Below the pieces are notes generated by a model. The model was not told the origin of the DNA. It did no database searches and worked only from the letters and a program-made list of their open reading frames with translations. Below, one piece after another: positions 52,542 to 61,056 of a stretch of DNA of 64,000 nucleotides. How positions within the stretch are numbered: the first letter of the stretch is position 1; every line of letters starts with the position of its first letter. The stretch covers positions 1-64,000 of the forward strand of contig JAFCDN010000001.1 of the NCBI GenBank assembly GCA_017609625.1. Reading direction: 5' to 3'. This DNA comes from Candidatus Iainarchaeum sp. (GTDB lineage: Archaea > Iainarchaeota > Iainarchaeia > Iainarchaeales > 1-14-0-10-31-34). The position numbers and the translations under genes were made by a program.

Positions 52542-53768
52542 CTTTTCCAGAACAAGTTCAGTTTCTCCTGAAAAAGAATTGTCTTTTCCAGATGCAATAA
52601 AGCAAACTTCTTTTCCTTTAATTTTTTCATTCAATTCTTCAATCAATTCTTCTACAATAACTTCTTCCAGCCTTTCTTCAATTTCTTCACTTCTTTTGCC
52701 TAAAATTTCTTCACCTTTTTTCCCGTAAACTATTGTGTTCATTCTTCCGGATTCATCTTCTAATTCAAAAGAAACAACAAGCTTTTTATCTGGCTTTAAA
52801 ATCTGTCCGCAGGAATCACAAAAAAATTTGTTTTCTTCTTCCTGAATTTTTTTTCCGCATTCAGAACAGACATTAAACAAAAGCTTTGTTTTATTCAAGT
52901 GATTTATTTTTCCTTTTACTAAAAACCTTTTTCCTTCAACAACCTGATTTAATTCTTTTTTTCCAAAAACCTTTTCACATAATTCTTTCAGTTCAGCAAT
53001 TCCGGCAATTTCGTTTATTTCAGTATTTGAATTTGAATGCAGTTCAATTTTATCAAACCCTTTTCTTGCATTAACCATTTGCAATTCAATTCCTTTTCCC
53101 TCTTCAACTTTCTCTTTTGCTTTTTCATTCCATAAAACTACTCTAACTACCCCGCTTTCGTCAATAAGTTCTATTCTCTGTAATAGCCCTTTTTTGCCTT
53201 CTTTTGTTTCAAACTCTTTTAACGGAAACTTTCTCAAAACCCTTGCTTTAACTGAAAAATTCCTGTCAGATTCTTGTACTTCAGAAATTTTTTTAATTTC
53301 AATTCCTTTGCCTTCTTTTAATTCAAAATTTCCGTTAAACCCTTTTTTTAATTGAATTTTTCCGTTAAATTCTTCAACAGAAAACTCTTCTAAAACAATT
53401 TTTTTTCCAGTATCTTTTTCTGAAATTTCTTCTGTTTCTTTATTCCATAAAACCAGAAAAGCAGTTCCGCTTTTGTCTTTAATCTGTACATTCCTTAATT
53501 TTCCCGTTTTCCCGTTTTTTTCAAATTCCCTTGCAGGGTAAACTGAAACAACCTCTGCCTCTAAATTAACAGTTTTTCCTTTTTTTAATTCTGAAATCAA
53601 AGTGTTTTCTTCCCCAAAATTAATTTTTTGTTCTCTTGCAACCAAAAACAATGCAGCTTCTGTATTCAGCATTCCGGAAAACTTTTCCACTTTTTCTTTT
53701 ACTTTTGCTTCCAGTTCTTTTTCGCTTAAATTCCCTTTTTCAAGGATTTGTTCTCTTAATCTATCCAT
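52533..53768 (-). CDS. rpa: Replication protein A (ssDNA-binding, three OB folds)
   Basis: 411 aa. At least two OB folds are clear (about 60-160 and 165-265, each with VQIKDKSG or IELIDESG and a WN motif: VLWNKE, VLWNEK), then a zinc ribbon CSECGKK...CDSCG near 299-322 within a third OB fold. This is the layout of euryarchaeal RPA, which coats single-stranded DNA in replication, repair and recombination, and so is a partner of RadA at 44-48 kb. It overlaps the convergent thioredoxin-repeat gene by 9 nt. Confidence 0.92.
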   Translation of the reverse strand: MDRLREQILEKGNLSEKELEAKVKEKVEKFSGMLNTEAALFLVAREQKINFGEENTLISELKKGKTVNLEAEVVSVYPAREFEKNGKTGKLRNVQIKDKSGTAFLVLWNKETEEISEKDTGKKIVLEEFSVEEFNGKIQLKKGFNGNFELKEGKGIEIKKISEVQESDRNFSVKARVLRKFPLKEFETKEGKKGLLQRIELIDESGVVRVVLWNEKAKEKVEEGKGIELQMVNARKGFDKIELHSNSNTEINEIAGIAELKELCEKVFGKKELNQVVEGKRFLVKGKINHLNKTKLLFNVCSECGKKIQEEENKFFCDSCGQILKPDKKLVVSFELEDESGRMNTIVYGKKGEEILGKRSEEIEERLEEVIVEELIEELNEKIKGKEVCFIASGKDNSFSGETELVLEKLF

Positions 53769-53821
53769 AAAAAAACAGATTCACAAAAAAGTTTAAGTTG
53801 CTTTACCTTGTCAATTACTTA

Positions 53822-54472
53822 ATGCCTTTATTAAATCCAGCACAAAATGTTTTTTTGATTTCAACTTCAGACCTTTCCTGCAATTCTTTTTTACTAAAAG
53901 CAAAACAAAACCTTCTGATTGATTCTGGTTCAAGCACTGCAACAGAAGAGCACATTTCAACCCTAAAAAAACTAAATTTAGAACTGTCAGATATCTCTGT
54001 GATTCTTCACACTCACGGCCATTACGACCATTTTCAGGCAGACAAAATCTATTCTAAAGCAGAAACTTTTATGAGCGAGTTTGACTCAAAACACTTAATA
54101 GAAGAAAACCCTGAATTCACTCGAATAAGAGAAGATTCTTTTCATCCAAAAATCCATTCCTTTCTGAAAGAAAACCAAGTTCTTGAATTTCTGCCATTCA
54201 AACTCAAAGTTATTTCCACTCCAGGCCATACAAAAGGCAGTCTTTGCTTTTACGAGCCAGACAAAAAAATGCTTTTCTCTGGCGACACAATTTTTTTCCA
54301 CACTATTGGCAGAACAGATTTAATGTCTGGTTCTTTTTCTGACCTGAAAAATTCAGTGCAAAAACTCTCTGAATTGGATGTAGAACATCTTTTCCCTGGT
54401 CATGGAAAAATCGTTTCAGGAAAAAAAGAAAACAGAGAAAACTTTGAATATATTAAAAAGCATTTTTTTTGA
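53822..54472 (+). CDS. Metallo-beta-lactamase fold hydrolase
   Basis: 216 aa from ATG 53822. Metal ligands of the MBL fold are present: HTHGHYDH at 63-70 gives the HxHxDH core, with TPGHTKGS, SGDTIFF and PGHG supplying the later His and Asp. The small size and motifs fit a glyoxalase II-like or general thioester hydrolase; substrate unknown. It is divergent from rpa. Confidence 0.88.
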   Translation: MPLLNPAQNVFLISTSDLSCNSFLLKAKQNLLIDSGSSTATEEHISTLKKLNLELSDISVILHTHGHYDHFQADKIYSKAETFMSEFDSKHLIEENPEFTRIREDSFHPKIHSFLKENQVLEFLPFKLKVISTPGHTKGSLCFYEPDKKMLFSGDTIFFHTIGRTDLMSGSFSDLKNSVQKLSELDVEHLFPGHGKIVSGKKENRENFEYIKKHFF

Positions 54473-54526
54473 ACACTGGCAGTGTACTCTCCAAACCAAT
54501 AAAAGCACAAAAAGCAGAACTCTTTA

Positions 54527-54957
54527 ATGGCCAGAAGAATTTATTTGGATTCAAATGTTTTTATTTCTTTTGTCAGGGAAGAAATTGATTCTGCTTTAAA
54601 TATGAGGCATTTAGATTGCAGAGATTTTTTTGCATTATGCAGAAAAGAAAACATGTTTTGTTGCTTTCTGATTTGTTTTTTTCTGAGGTTTACAAACAAA
54701 TTTCGCTAACTAGAGAAAGCGTAATTGAAGAATTCAACAGAATGAATGCAAAAGTTTTGTTGGCCAACAAAATGCCAGATGAAAAATTAATTTTAAAGAT
54801 AAATCGCGAATGTAAACTGCATTTCTCTGATTCAACACATGTTGCGTATGCTTATGAAAATAAAGCAGATTTTATTGTATCTTGGGACAAAGATTTTCTA
54901 AAATCTAAGGCATTTGTTAAATGCAGGTCTCCTAAAGATTTTTTAAATGTTCTCTAG
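54527..54957 (+). pseudogene. PIN-domain (VapC-like) gene with a -1 frameshift
   Basis: The first frame (ATG 54527) gives MARRIYLDSNVFISFV, the PIN start with its first Asp, up to about RKEN near 54650. The -1 frame then continues with LLLSDLFFSEVYKQIS and FSDSTHVAYAYENKADFIVSWD, which carry the later acidic residues. Joined, they form one PIN protein of about 143 aa with all catalytic acids. The shift falls in an A-rich run (AGAAAAGAAAAC), so an indel, a sequencing error or programmed slippage are all possible. It ends overlapping a convergent RHH gene. Confidence 0.75.
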
Positions 54958-55198
54958 CCAATTCATCTCTTTCTTTTTGAGAAAGCATTTTGTTAAAGCG
55001 TGCTTTTTTTTGGAGCCTTTTCTTTGAGGCTTCAACAGCTTTTAGATGAGGTTCTAATTCTAAAATTTTATACAGTTTTTCTCTTGCAGCATCTCTTAAA
55101 AATTCGCTTTTAGACTGATAAAGACCTGTCCTAGAAATTAATTCATCTATTTTTTTTGAGAAAGGTTTTTCTATTGTAAAGCTCACAGTAGTGCTCAT
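54932..55198 (-). CDS. Ribbon-helix-helix (CopG-like) DNA-binding protein
   Basis: 88 aa. The N-terminal 45 residues (TTVSFTIEKPFSKKIDELI, then SKSEFLRDAAREKL) form a CopG/Arc-type ribbon-helix-helix; the rest is a charged tail that could bind a toxin. It lies opposite the PIN gene and overlaps its end by 26 nt. Antitoxin to the PIN protein is likely by family, but a convergent pair is not the usual vapBC order. Confidence 0.8.
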   Translation of the reverse strand: MSTTVSFTIEKPFSKKIDELISRTGLYQSKSEFLRDAAREKLYKILELEPHLKAVEASKKRLQKKARFNKMLSQKERDELAREHLKNL

Positions 55199-55332
55199 AT
55201 CCTAACCTTAAACAAAACATTACTTAATAGTATGCTATTAGAATGCTATTAAAAAGTAAAGGAGGGCTTTTATTCTGAGCCAGCAAAAAACCCTTTTAAA
55301 TAACTTTTCTACTCAATTTTTGAGTGAAATTT

Positions 55333-56118
55333 ATGTTTGAAAACCATTTTGGAAAGACCTATAAAAAAATTCTGAAAGAAATTGAAGAAAAAAAAGGATT
55401 AGTTTTTTTGGTTATTGACCCTCCAGACCAGTCTCCAGAAGAAGCAGGAATTATTGCAAAACTAGCAGAAAAAGCTGGAATTGCAGCTTTTGCTGTTGGA
55501 GGTTCAATTGGAGCACAAGGCTCTACTTTAGATAAAACAATTAAACAAATCAAATCAAACTCTTCTCTTCCAGTAGTTTTGTTTCCTGGAAATATTGCTA
55601 CTTTAAGCCCTAAAGCTGATGCAGCTTATTTTATGTCAATGCTTAATTCCAGAGACCCGTATTTTATCAGCGGGGCACAGACTGTTTCTTCTATTCCAAT
55701 AAAAAAAATGAATTTAGAAACAATTCCAACTTCTTATCTTGTTTTTGAGCCAGGAAGAGCGGTTGGATGGGTTGGCCAAGCTAATTTAATTCCAAGAGAT
55801 GTTCCTTATGTTGGAGCAGCAGCAGCTTTAGCAGGCCAGTATAATGGTTCTCATTTAGTAATCTTAGAATCTGGTTCTGGCGCTTCTTCTCCTGTTCCTC
55901 CAGAAAACATTAAAGTAATTGCTTCAACTATTGATATTCCGATTATTGTTGCTGGCGGAGTAAAGACGCCGAAAATGGCTTTTGATTCAATCCAAGCAGG
56001 TGCTTCTATTGTTCATGTTGGAACTGCAGTGGATAATGTACACAAAAACAAAGAGAAAGCTTTCAAGCTGATGAAAGAGTTTGTTGTTTCTGCACGCGAA
56101 GGCGGAAAAAAACGCTGA
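55333..56118 (+). CDS. Geranylgeranylglyceryl phosphate synthase
   Basis: 262 aa TIM-barrel enzyme of the PcrB/GGGPS family. It joins geranylgeranyl diphosphate to sn-glycerol 1-phosphate, the first step of archaeal ether lipid synthesis. VVLFPGN, FEPGRAVGWVGQA, ILESGSGASSPVP and IIVAGGV with VGTAVD are the substrate and phosphate-binding blocks. Presence of this gene marks the host as an archaeon that can make at least this part of its own lipids. ATG 55333 is chosen over the GTG at 55324. Confidence 0.93.
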   Translation: MFENHFGKTYKKILKEIEEKKGLVFLVIDPPDQSPEEAGIIAKLAEKAGIAAFAVGGSIGAQGSTLDKTIKQIKSNSSLPVVLFPGNIATLSPKADAAYFMSMLNSRDPYFISGAQTVSSIPIKKMNLETIPTSYLVFEPGRAVGWVGQANLIPRDVPYVGAAAALAGQYNGSHLVILESGSGASSPVPPENIKVIASTIDIPIIVAGGVKTPKMAFDSIQAGASIVHVGTAVDNVHKNKEKAFKLMKEFVVSAREGGKKR

Positions 56119-56187
56119 TTTTAAAGAAAACCTTAAAAACCAGAACATCTAAATAATGACTATTATTACTTTTTGGAGAGTGGTTTA

Positions 56188-56691
56188 ATGAAAAAATTAT
56201 TATTGCTGGCAGTGATTTTAATTGTCTTAATCAGTTTTGCTTCTGCATTAATGCTTATAGGCGGAAGAAGTCCATATCCTAACCGCCAAGTTGAAGCAGA
56301 TGATATTACTGATCCTATCCCGCAGCCTTTAGCTAAAAGCACTACAGAAGACATAATCTGGAGTGCAAAAGCAGATGACATTCCCAATGGCGGTGCAAAA
56401 GTTTTGTCTTTTGGAATGCAGATTGGAACTCTTGCTTATGGCGGAGGCTCTGATGGTTCAGTCAAACTCTATCCAGGGAATGGCACAGCAAAAGTTTTGT
56501 CTTTTGGTCTAAGAATTACTGGCAATAAAACTTTGTCTTTTGCTGCAGGCGTGCAGGATGAAACAGCCAAAACAGACATTATTAATGGCGGAGGAGTAAA
56601 GCTGGGAAAAATAATTTTTGCTGGTGGAGTTCCTGATGGAAATTTAAAACTGAAAACACCCGGAATTACTGAAGAACACTTAGGGATTTAA
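56188..56691 (+). CDS. Small exported protein with internal repeats
   Basis: 167 aa from ATG 56188. A signal-like hydrophobic start (MKKLLLLAVILIVLISFASA) is followed by a Gly/Asn-rich region with three imperfect repeats (AKVLSFGMQIG, AKVLSFGLRITG, NKTLSFAAGV). No cysteine in the mature part. I do not recognise it. It could be a small surface beta-protein. A perfect 20-nt palindrome terminator follows. Confidence 0.6.
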   Translation: MKKLLLLAVILIVLISFASALMLIGGRSPYPNRQVEADDITDPIPQPLAKSTTEDIIWSAKADDIPNGGAKVLSFGMQIGTLAYGGGSDGSVKLYPGNGTAKVLSFGLRITGNKTLSFAAGVQDETAKTDIINGGGVKLGKIIFAGGVPDGNLKLKTPGITEEHLGI

Positions 56692-56704
56692 AAAATATTT
56701 TTTT

Positions 56705-56724
56705 GAATGGATTTAAATCCATTC
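56705..56724 (+). terminator. 20-nt perfect palindrome
   Basis: GAATGGATTT followed by its exact complement, then TTTTC, 13 nt past the stop of the exported-repeat protein. Probable terminator. The next 165 nt to the epimerase gene are T-rich and contain no gene; they include a hairpin at 56861-56886 (AACC/GGTT outer, GCCTTTT/AAAAGGC inner). Confidence 0.55.
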
Positions 56725-56888
56725 TTTTCTATTTATTTTAATTAATTAGTTTTGTTTTTTTTATTTCTTTTTTATTTTTAATTATTTCTTTTTTCATTTT
56801 TTTCTTTTATTTTTTCAATTAGTTTTTCATTTATTTTTCTGCTTTTTTTCTGGTTTTGGCAACCTGCCTTTTTTCAAAAGGCGGTTTT

Positions 56889-57779
56889 TCAGCCTTGCTC
56901 TTGTGCCTGCAGTTCTTTCACTGTTTCTTTTATTCCTTTTTCTGTAGTATAAATTGGCTTCCAGCCGAGTTTTCTGATTTTTTCTGTTGAATAATTTCTT
57001 TCTCTTATCAATCTCAAAATATGTTCTTTTCTTACAATAGAATCTCTTTTAAAGAAAGCATAAAGTCTTGCAACAAAAACCGGAACTAATTTTATTTTTT
57101 TCTTTACTTTTAATTCTCTTTGAATCAAAAAATAAACATCAATCAATTTCTTTCCTTTTTCTTCTGCTATAATAAAAGTTTCATTTTCTGTTTCTTTGCT
57201 TTTCAGACAAAAAATTATTGCTGAAACCAAATCCTTGTAATAAACCATCTGAAAAGAATTTTTTCCTGTGCCGATTAAAGGAAACCCTTCTTTTGCTAGT
57301 TTAACTATTTCTTTCCAGTATTTATTCGGCCCTAAAACCAAAGCGCTTCTGATTATTGTAACCGGAAGCAGTTCCTGAAATTCATTTACTTTTTTTTCTG
57401 CTTCTGCTTTGGATTTTTCATATTTTGTTTTTGGATTAAAAGGAGTTAATTCTGTTGCCTGTGTTGTAATTTCTCCCATTACCCCTGCAGTGCTTAAATA
57501 AATAAATTTTTTCACTTTAAATTCAACGCATTTTTCTAATAACTTTTCTGTTCCTTTTACATTCACTTTATTTAACTCCTCTAAGGATTTCTTTTCATTT
57601 AATGAAGCAGCCAAATGAATCACAACTTCCGCTCCTTTAACCAATTCCAAGTCTTTTTTGTTTAACAGATTCTGTCCTCTAGTCAAATCAAACTCCACTA
57701 CCTGATTCCTTTGCTTTCTCAGCTCTTTTACTAGTTCTTTTCCAATAAACCCTTCAGAGCCTGTTACTAAGATTTTCAT
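56889..57779 (-). CDS. NAD-dependent epimerase/dehydratase (extended SDR)
   Basis: 296 aa. The N-terminal Rossmann motif GSEGFIGKEL binds NAD(P), and the active-site YxxxK is YEKSK in TKYEKSKAEAEK near residue 135, with STAGVMGE holding the Ser/Thr of the triad. The family (GalE/RfbB-like) modifies nucleotide sugars or other sugar-like substrates; which one is not clear. No glycosyltransferase lies nearby. The gene is divergent from rtcA across about 60 bp. Confidence 0.88.
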   Translation of the reverse strand: MKILVTGSEGFIGKELVKELRKQRNQVVEFDLTRGQNLLNKKDLELVKGAEVVIHLAASLNEKKSLEELNKVNVKGTEKLLEKCVEFKVKKFIYLSTAGVMGEITTQATELTPFNPKTKYEKSKAEAEKKVNEFQELLPVTIIRSALVLGPNKYWKEIVKLAKEGFPLIGTGKNSFQMVYYKDLVSAIIFCLKSKETENETFIIAEEKGKKLIDVYFLIQRELKVKKKIKLVPVFVARLYAFFKRDSIVRKEHILRLIRERNYSTEKIRKLGWKPIYTTEKGIKETVKELQAQEQG

Positions 57780-57838
57780 TTTCTTTCCCTTTTAATTAAA
57801 CGAAAACCTTATTATTAATTTTACCTCATGGTTTCTTA

Positions 57839-58882
57839 ATGGAAAAAGATTTAATTGAAATAGACGGCAGGGCAGGAGGGCAGTGTCTGCGTACTTCTCT
57901 TGCATTATCTTCTGTGCTGAAAAAACCTGTTTTGGTTTTTAATATCAGAAACAACAGGCCAAAACCCGGCTTGGCAAAACAGCATTTAACTGGCTTAAAC
58001 ACTTTAGCAAAAATTTCCAAGACAAAAGTAAAAGGAAATTTTCTTGGTTCAAAAAAAGTTGTTTTTTATCCAAAAACAATAAAAGAAGGAAACTATTCTG
58101 TTAACATCGGGACAGCAGGTTCAATCACTTTGCTTCTTCAGGTTTTAACTCTTCCATTGATTTTTTCTGAAACCAAAAGTTCTTTTAGAATTGTCGGCGG
58201 AACTGATGTTCCTTTTTCTCCTTCTTTTAATTACGCTAAAGAAGTTTTTTTCCCTTTCCTCTCATCCTTAGGAGCAAAATTTTCTTTGGATTTAAAAAGA
58301 AGAGGATATTATCCCAAAGGAAATGGTTTTGTTTCTTTTTCCAAAATTTCTTCCAAATTACCATTAAAACCTTTTTATAAAACAGAACAAGATGAACTAA
58401 ATTATATTAAAATCATTGCACATTCAACCGGCTATCCAAAAGAAGCTTCTTCTAATTTATGCGCTTCAGCTAAAAGCATTTTATCAGAAAAGTTTTCTGC
58501 TTTAGAAGAAGTAATTGAATTCAATGAAGCAATAGATGAAAAAGGAGCAGGCATTTCTTTGATTGCTTTTTTTAAGGACAGAACAAGAATTGGTGCAAGT
58601 ACAGTGCAGGAAAAAAACCCTGCAAAAGCAGGAAAAAAAACAGCAGAATTTCTTTTGAAAGAAATAGATTCAAAAAAACCAGTTGACTCTCATCTTTCTG
58701 ATCAGTTAATTCCTTTTATGGCTTTAGCTAAAGGACACTCAACTTTTGAAACCTCTTCTCTTACACAGCACACTTTAAACAACATCTCTGTTACAGAAAA
58801 ATTTCTTGAAGTAAAATTTGAAGTTAAAGGAAAATTAAATGAACCTGCAGAGATTTCTGTTAAAGGAATTGGCTTTAAATAA
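57839..58882 (+). CDS. rtcA: RNA 3'-terminal phosphate cyclase
   Basis: 347 aa. RtcA turns an RNA 3'-phosphate into a 2',3'-cyclic phosphate with ATP through an enzyme-His-AMP. The N-terminal block GRAGGQCLRTSLALS (relatives: GGGQILRT), RPKPGLAKQHL and the C-terminal QHTLNNI with the adenylylated His are present. Cyclic phosphate ends are the substrates of the RtcB RNA ligase, which would also join tRNA exons such as those of the tRNA-Phe in this window; rtcB itself is not here. Confidence 0.93.
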   Translation: MEKDLIEIDGRAGGQCLRTSLALSSVLKKPVLVFNIRNNRPKPGLAKQHLTGLNTLAKISKTKVKGNFLGSKKVVFYPKTIKEGNYSVNIGTAGSITLLLQVLTLPLIFSETKSSFRIVGGTDVPFSPSFNYAKEVFFPFLSSLGAKFSLDLKRRGYYPKGNGFVSFSKISSKLPLKPFYKTEQDELNYIKIIAHSTGYPKEASSNLCASAKSILSEKFSALEEVIEFNEAIDEKGAGISLIAFFKDRTRIGASTVQEKNPAKAGKKTAEFLLKEIDSKKPVDSHLSDQLIPFMALAKGHSTFETSSLTQHTLNNISVTEKFLEVKFEVKGKLNEPAEISVKGIGFK

Positions 58883-58935
58883 GCAATAGATTAATATACT
58901 TATTTTTTTATATTGTCTATAAAAGTGTTAATCTT

Positions 58936-59652
58936 ATGAGTATAAGAGTAATTGGATCCAGGCCGTCTGTTTCACGTAAAAGTAGTAGGATTTCAATGGC
59001 AGATGGAAATAGGAAGTCTAGAAATACAAATAGACAAAGGGGTTCCCCAAAAAGAAGGCAAAACTCATCTAGAACCAATAAACCGCCAAGAAGGCCAAAA
59101 AAAGAGGGAAGTACTCTTAGTTATGTTCCCCCTAAAACTCTTATTGAATTTATTAGGGCAGGAGATACTTCTAACTGGAATGCATTTAAAAAATTCTCTA
59201 AAATTTCTTTTGATAAAACAAAGCAATTATGGGCGCTTCAGAGTCCATCAAATCGCATAGTAAGACATAAATTAAACCCTTTTTTGGTATTATTCTGTTT
59301 TAATATAGTATTAGTAGAAGGATCAACATTTGCAGATGCTGCAAAAAAAGTTAATTCTTTTCTTAGAGAAAATGGGGTTGAAGTTACTTTAATTCCAAAC
59401 AGCGTATCTCAAATAAACAGAGACTTAAAAATTGTTGAGATAAAAACAAGAGTAACAGGGCGCAAAACAGGGGGCCCAAGAAAACCTGTTTCAGATGCAA
59501 TAAAAAGACAAGTAGCTAATCTGCTTAGACAAATGCCAGCTGATACAACCAGAAGATTAAATTTTGGAAGTATTGCAGCAAAAGTTGGGCTTTCAGAAAG
59601 CATTGTCAAAAAAATGAATACTGATCCTGATTTTTGGAGAGAATATGGTTAA
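58936..59652 (+). CDS. Basic orphan protein with C-terminal HTH-like region
   Basis: 238 aa, unrecognised. The first 65 residues are Arg/Ser/Lys-rich and probably disordered (KSRNTNRQRG, NKPPRRPKKE). A middle domain (70-160) is mixed alpha/beta. The last 35 residues (LNFGSIAAKVGLSESIVKK) look like a helix-turn-helix. Composition is a little less AT-rich than that of neighbours. Possibly a DNA-binding protein. The start at ATG 58936 is the first good one after a T-rich spacer. Confidence 0.6.
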   Translation: MSIRVIGSRPSVSRKSSRISMADGNRKSRNTNRQRGSPKRRQNSSRTNKPPRRPKKEGSTLSYVPPKTLIEFIRAGDTSNWNAFKKFSKISFDKTKQLWALQSPSNRIVRHKLNPFLVLFCFNIVLVEGSTFADAAKKVNSFLRENGVEVTLIPNSVSQINRDLKIVEIKTRVTGRKTGGPRKPVSDAIKRQVANLLRQMPADTTRRLNFGSIAAKVGLSESIVKKMNTDPDFWREYG

Positions 59653-59686
59653 TGTTGTTTATATTGGATTGGATTTAAGGGATTAG

Positions 59687-59878
59687 ATGAATAAAAAAAC
59701 TCTGAAAATTTTTGTAATAGTGCTTTCTTTAATGCTTTTGATTATTTTTAATCTTGCAGTTTTAGGTTATACTGATCCAATAAATTTTTGGATTGCAGCA
59801 ATTTTAGTTGCAGTTTTTGCTTTTATTGCTCTGCCAAAACTAAATAAACAACGCAACCAGCAGCTGGGGAAAAACTAA
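59687..59878 (+). CDS. Small two-helix membrane protein
   Basis: 63 aa with two hydrophobic segments (about 8-28 and 34-50) and a charged tail. Its 3' end overlaps the convergent prepilin peptidase gene by 39 nt. Unknown function; could be a real small gene or a chance frame, though length and charge layout favour a gene. Confidence 0.5.
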   Translation: MNKKTLKIFVIVLSLMLLIIFNLAVLGYTDPINFWIAAILVAVFAFIALPKLNKQRNQQLGKN

Positions 59879-60679
59879 ATTAATCAGCACTCCAACAAAA
59901 ATAAACGGCCCAAATTTAGGCAAATCCCGGTAAACAAGCAGTTCTTTTACTCCTGCTTTTTGCAGTTCTTTTTTTTCTTTTTCTCCTAACACTCCCTTCA
60001 AACCAAGATTTAACTTTTCCAGTGTTTCTTTTTTTTCAAATTCAACTGCAATCAGTTCATCTTCTTCCATTTTTTCTATTGAAATTTTTTTAAGGAAAAA
60101 ATTCTTTTTAATTCCTTTTTCTAATGCAATAAAAATCAATGCAACAGCCATTGGAATCAATAAAACCAAAATCAGTTTTTCCATGCCAGCATAATAGACC
60201 ATTAAAAAATAAAATAAAATCAAAACTCCCAATCCAACAGCTTTTTTCATTCCTTCTATATTTTCTTTCCATATAATTCCTTTTCTTGCATATTTCAAAA
60301 CAAAATACACTCCGTAAAATAGCAGGGAAGTTATTCCTGCCCAAATTAATGAATTTAACACAAAAATATTCAAAGGAAAAATTCCTGTTTCAAAAGGCAA
60401 AAGCAATGCTATTGCAGTGAATAATTTTATATCTCCTCCGCCTATTTTCCCTAAAAAATACATTGCATAGCCTAAAGCAAAAACTATTATTCCAACAGAA
60501 AACAGTTCCAGAAACTTTTCCAGAGAAACTTCTATCCCAAGTTCAAATAAATTTAATAAAATCCCAACAGCAATCATTGGATAAGTGATTTTATCAAAAA
60601 TATAGCCAGTTTTATAGTCTGTATAAGCTGCAATCAAGCTTCCAATTAAAATCACTGCATATCTTAAAAGCAAAATCAT
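59840..60679 (-). CDS. Prepilin peptidase (EppA/FlaK type)
   Basis: 279 aa membrane aspartyl protease of the GxGD class. The two catalytic Asp are D21 (AYTDYKTG) and D83 in GGGD (GKIGGGDIKLF). Six to eight hydrophobic segments surround a soluble loop (about 205-250). It would cleave class III signal peptides before the hydrophobic stretch, so its likely substrates are the pilins at 17.7-27.2 kb, although the gene lies 33 kb away. It is somewhat longer than FlaK (about 230 aa). Confidence 0.88.
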   Translation of the reverse strand: MILLLRYAVILIGSLIAAYTDYKTGYIFDKITYPMIAVGILLNLFELGIEVSLEKFLELFSVGIIVFALGYAMYFLGKIGGGDIKLFTAIALLLPFETGIFPLNIFVLNSLIWAGITSLLFYGVYFVLKYARKGIIWKENIEGMKKAVGLGVLILFYFLMVYYAGMEKLILVLLIPMAVALIFIALEKGIKKNFFLKKISIEKMEEDELIAVEFEKKETLEKLNLGLKGVLGEKEKKELQKAGVKELLVYRDLPKFGPFIFVGVLINLVFPQLLVALFI

Positions 60680-60731
60680 AATAAAGTTACTAAAGAAATG
60701 TTTTTTAACTCTTTAAAGTATTCTTTTCTTT

Positions 60732-61040
60732 ATGAAGAATCCTTTAAGAAAAGCCAGAAACACGGTTAGAGAATTTTTTCTTGTAGCAAAAATGAAGAAA
60801 AGAAGAAATGCAAGAAAACGAATAACTCAAACCGAAAATCCTTTATTAGCACTTCGTAGCACTAATACTGGTGTGCGAAAACAGGCGGAGATTAACTCTT
60901 TAATCTCTTGTTTAGGAGCTACAATAAACAACAGAACTCAATTTGTTAGTTCAGCAGAAGCATTGCACTTGGCCAAGAGCGAAATACAGGAAATCTGGCC
61001 TTATTTTAAAAGTGCTTTGAAGATAAGAAATAAACAATAA
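60732..61040 (+). CDS. Small basic orphan protein
   Basis: 102 aa. Arg/Lys-rich first 35 residues (RKARNTVREFF, KKRRNARKR), then a more ordinary helical part (QAEINSLISCLG to the end). No family recognised. ATG 60732; convergent with the NTPase gene. It shares overall character with the orphans at 9766, 12219, 29356 and 58936, but no clear sequence similarity is seen between them. Confidence 0.55.
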   Translation: MKNPLRKARNTVREFFLVAKMKKRRNARKRITQTENPLLALRSTNTGVRKQAEINSLISCLGATINNRTQFVSSAEALHLAKSEIQEIWPYFKSALKIRNKQ

Positions 61041-61056
61041 AAGTTAAGAAGCATTT

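Noticed and set aside
54473-54485. ACACTG/CAGTGT hairpin between the MBL and PIN genes
   Set aside because: Six base pairs with a one-base loop is too small to support a function by itself.
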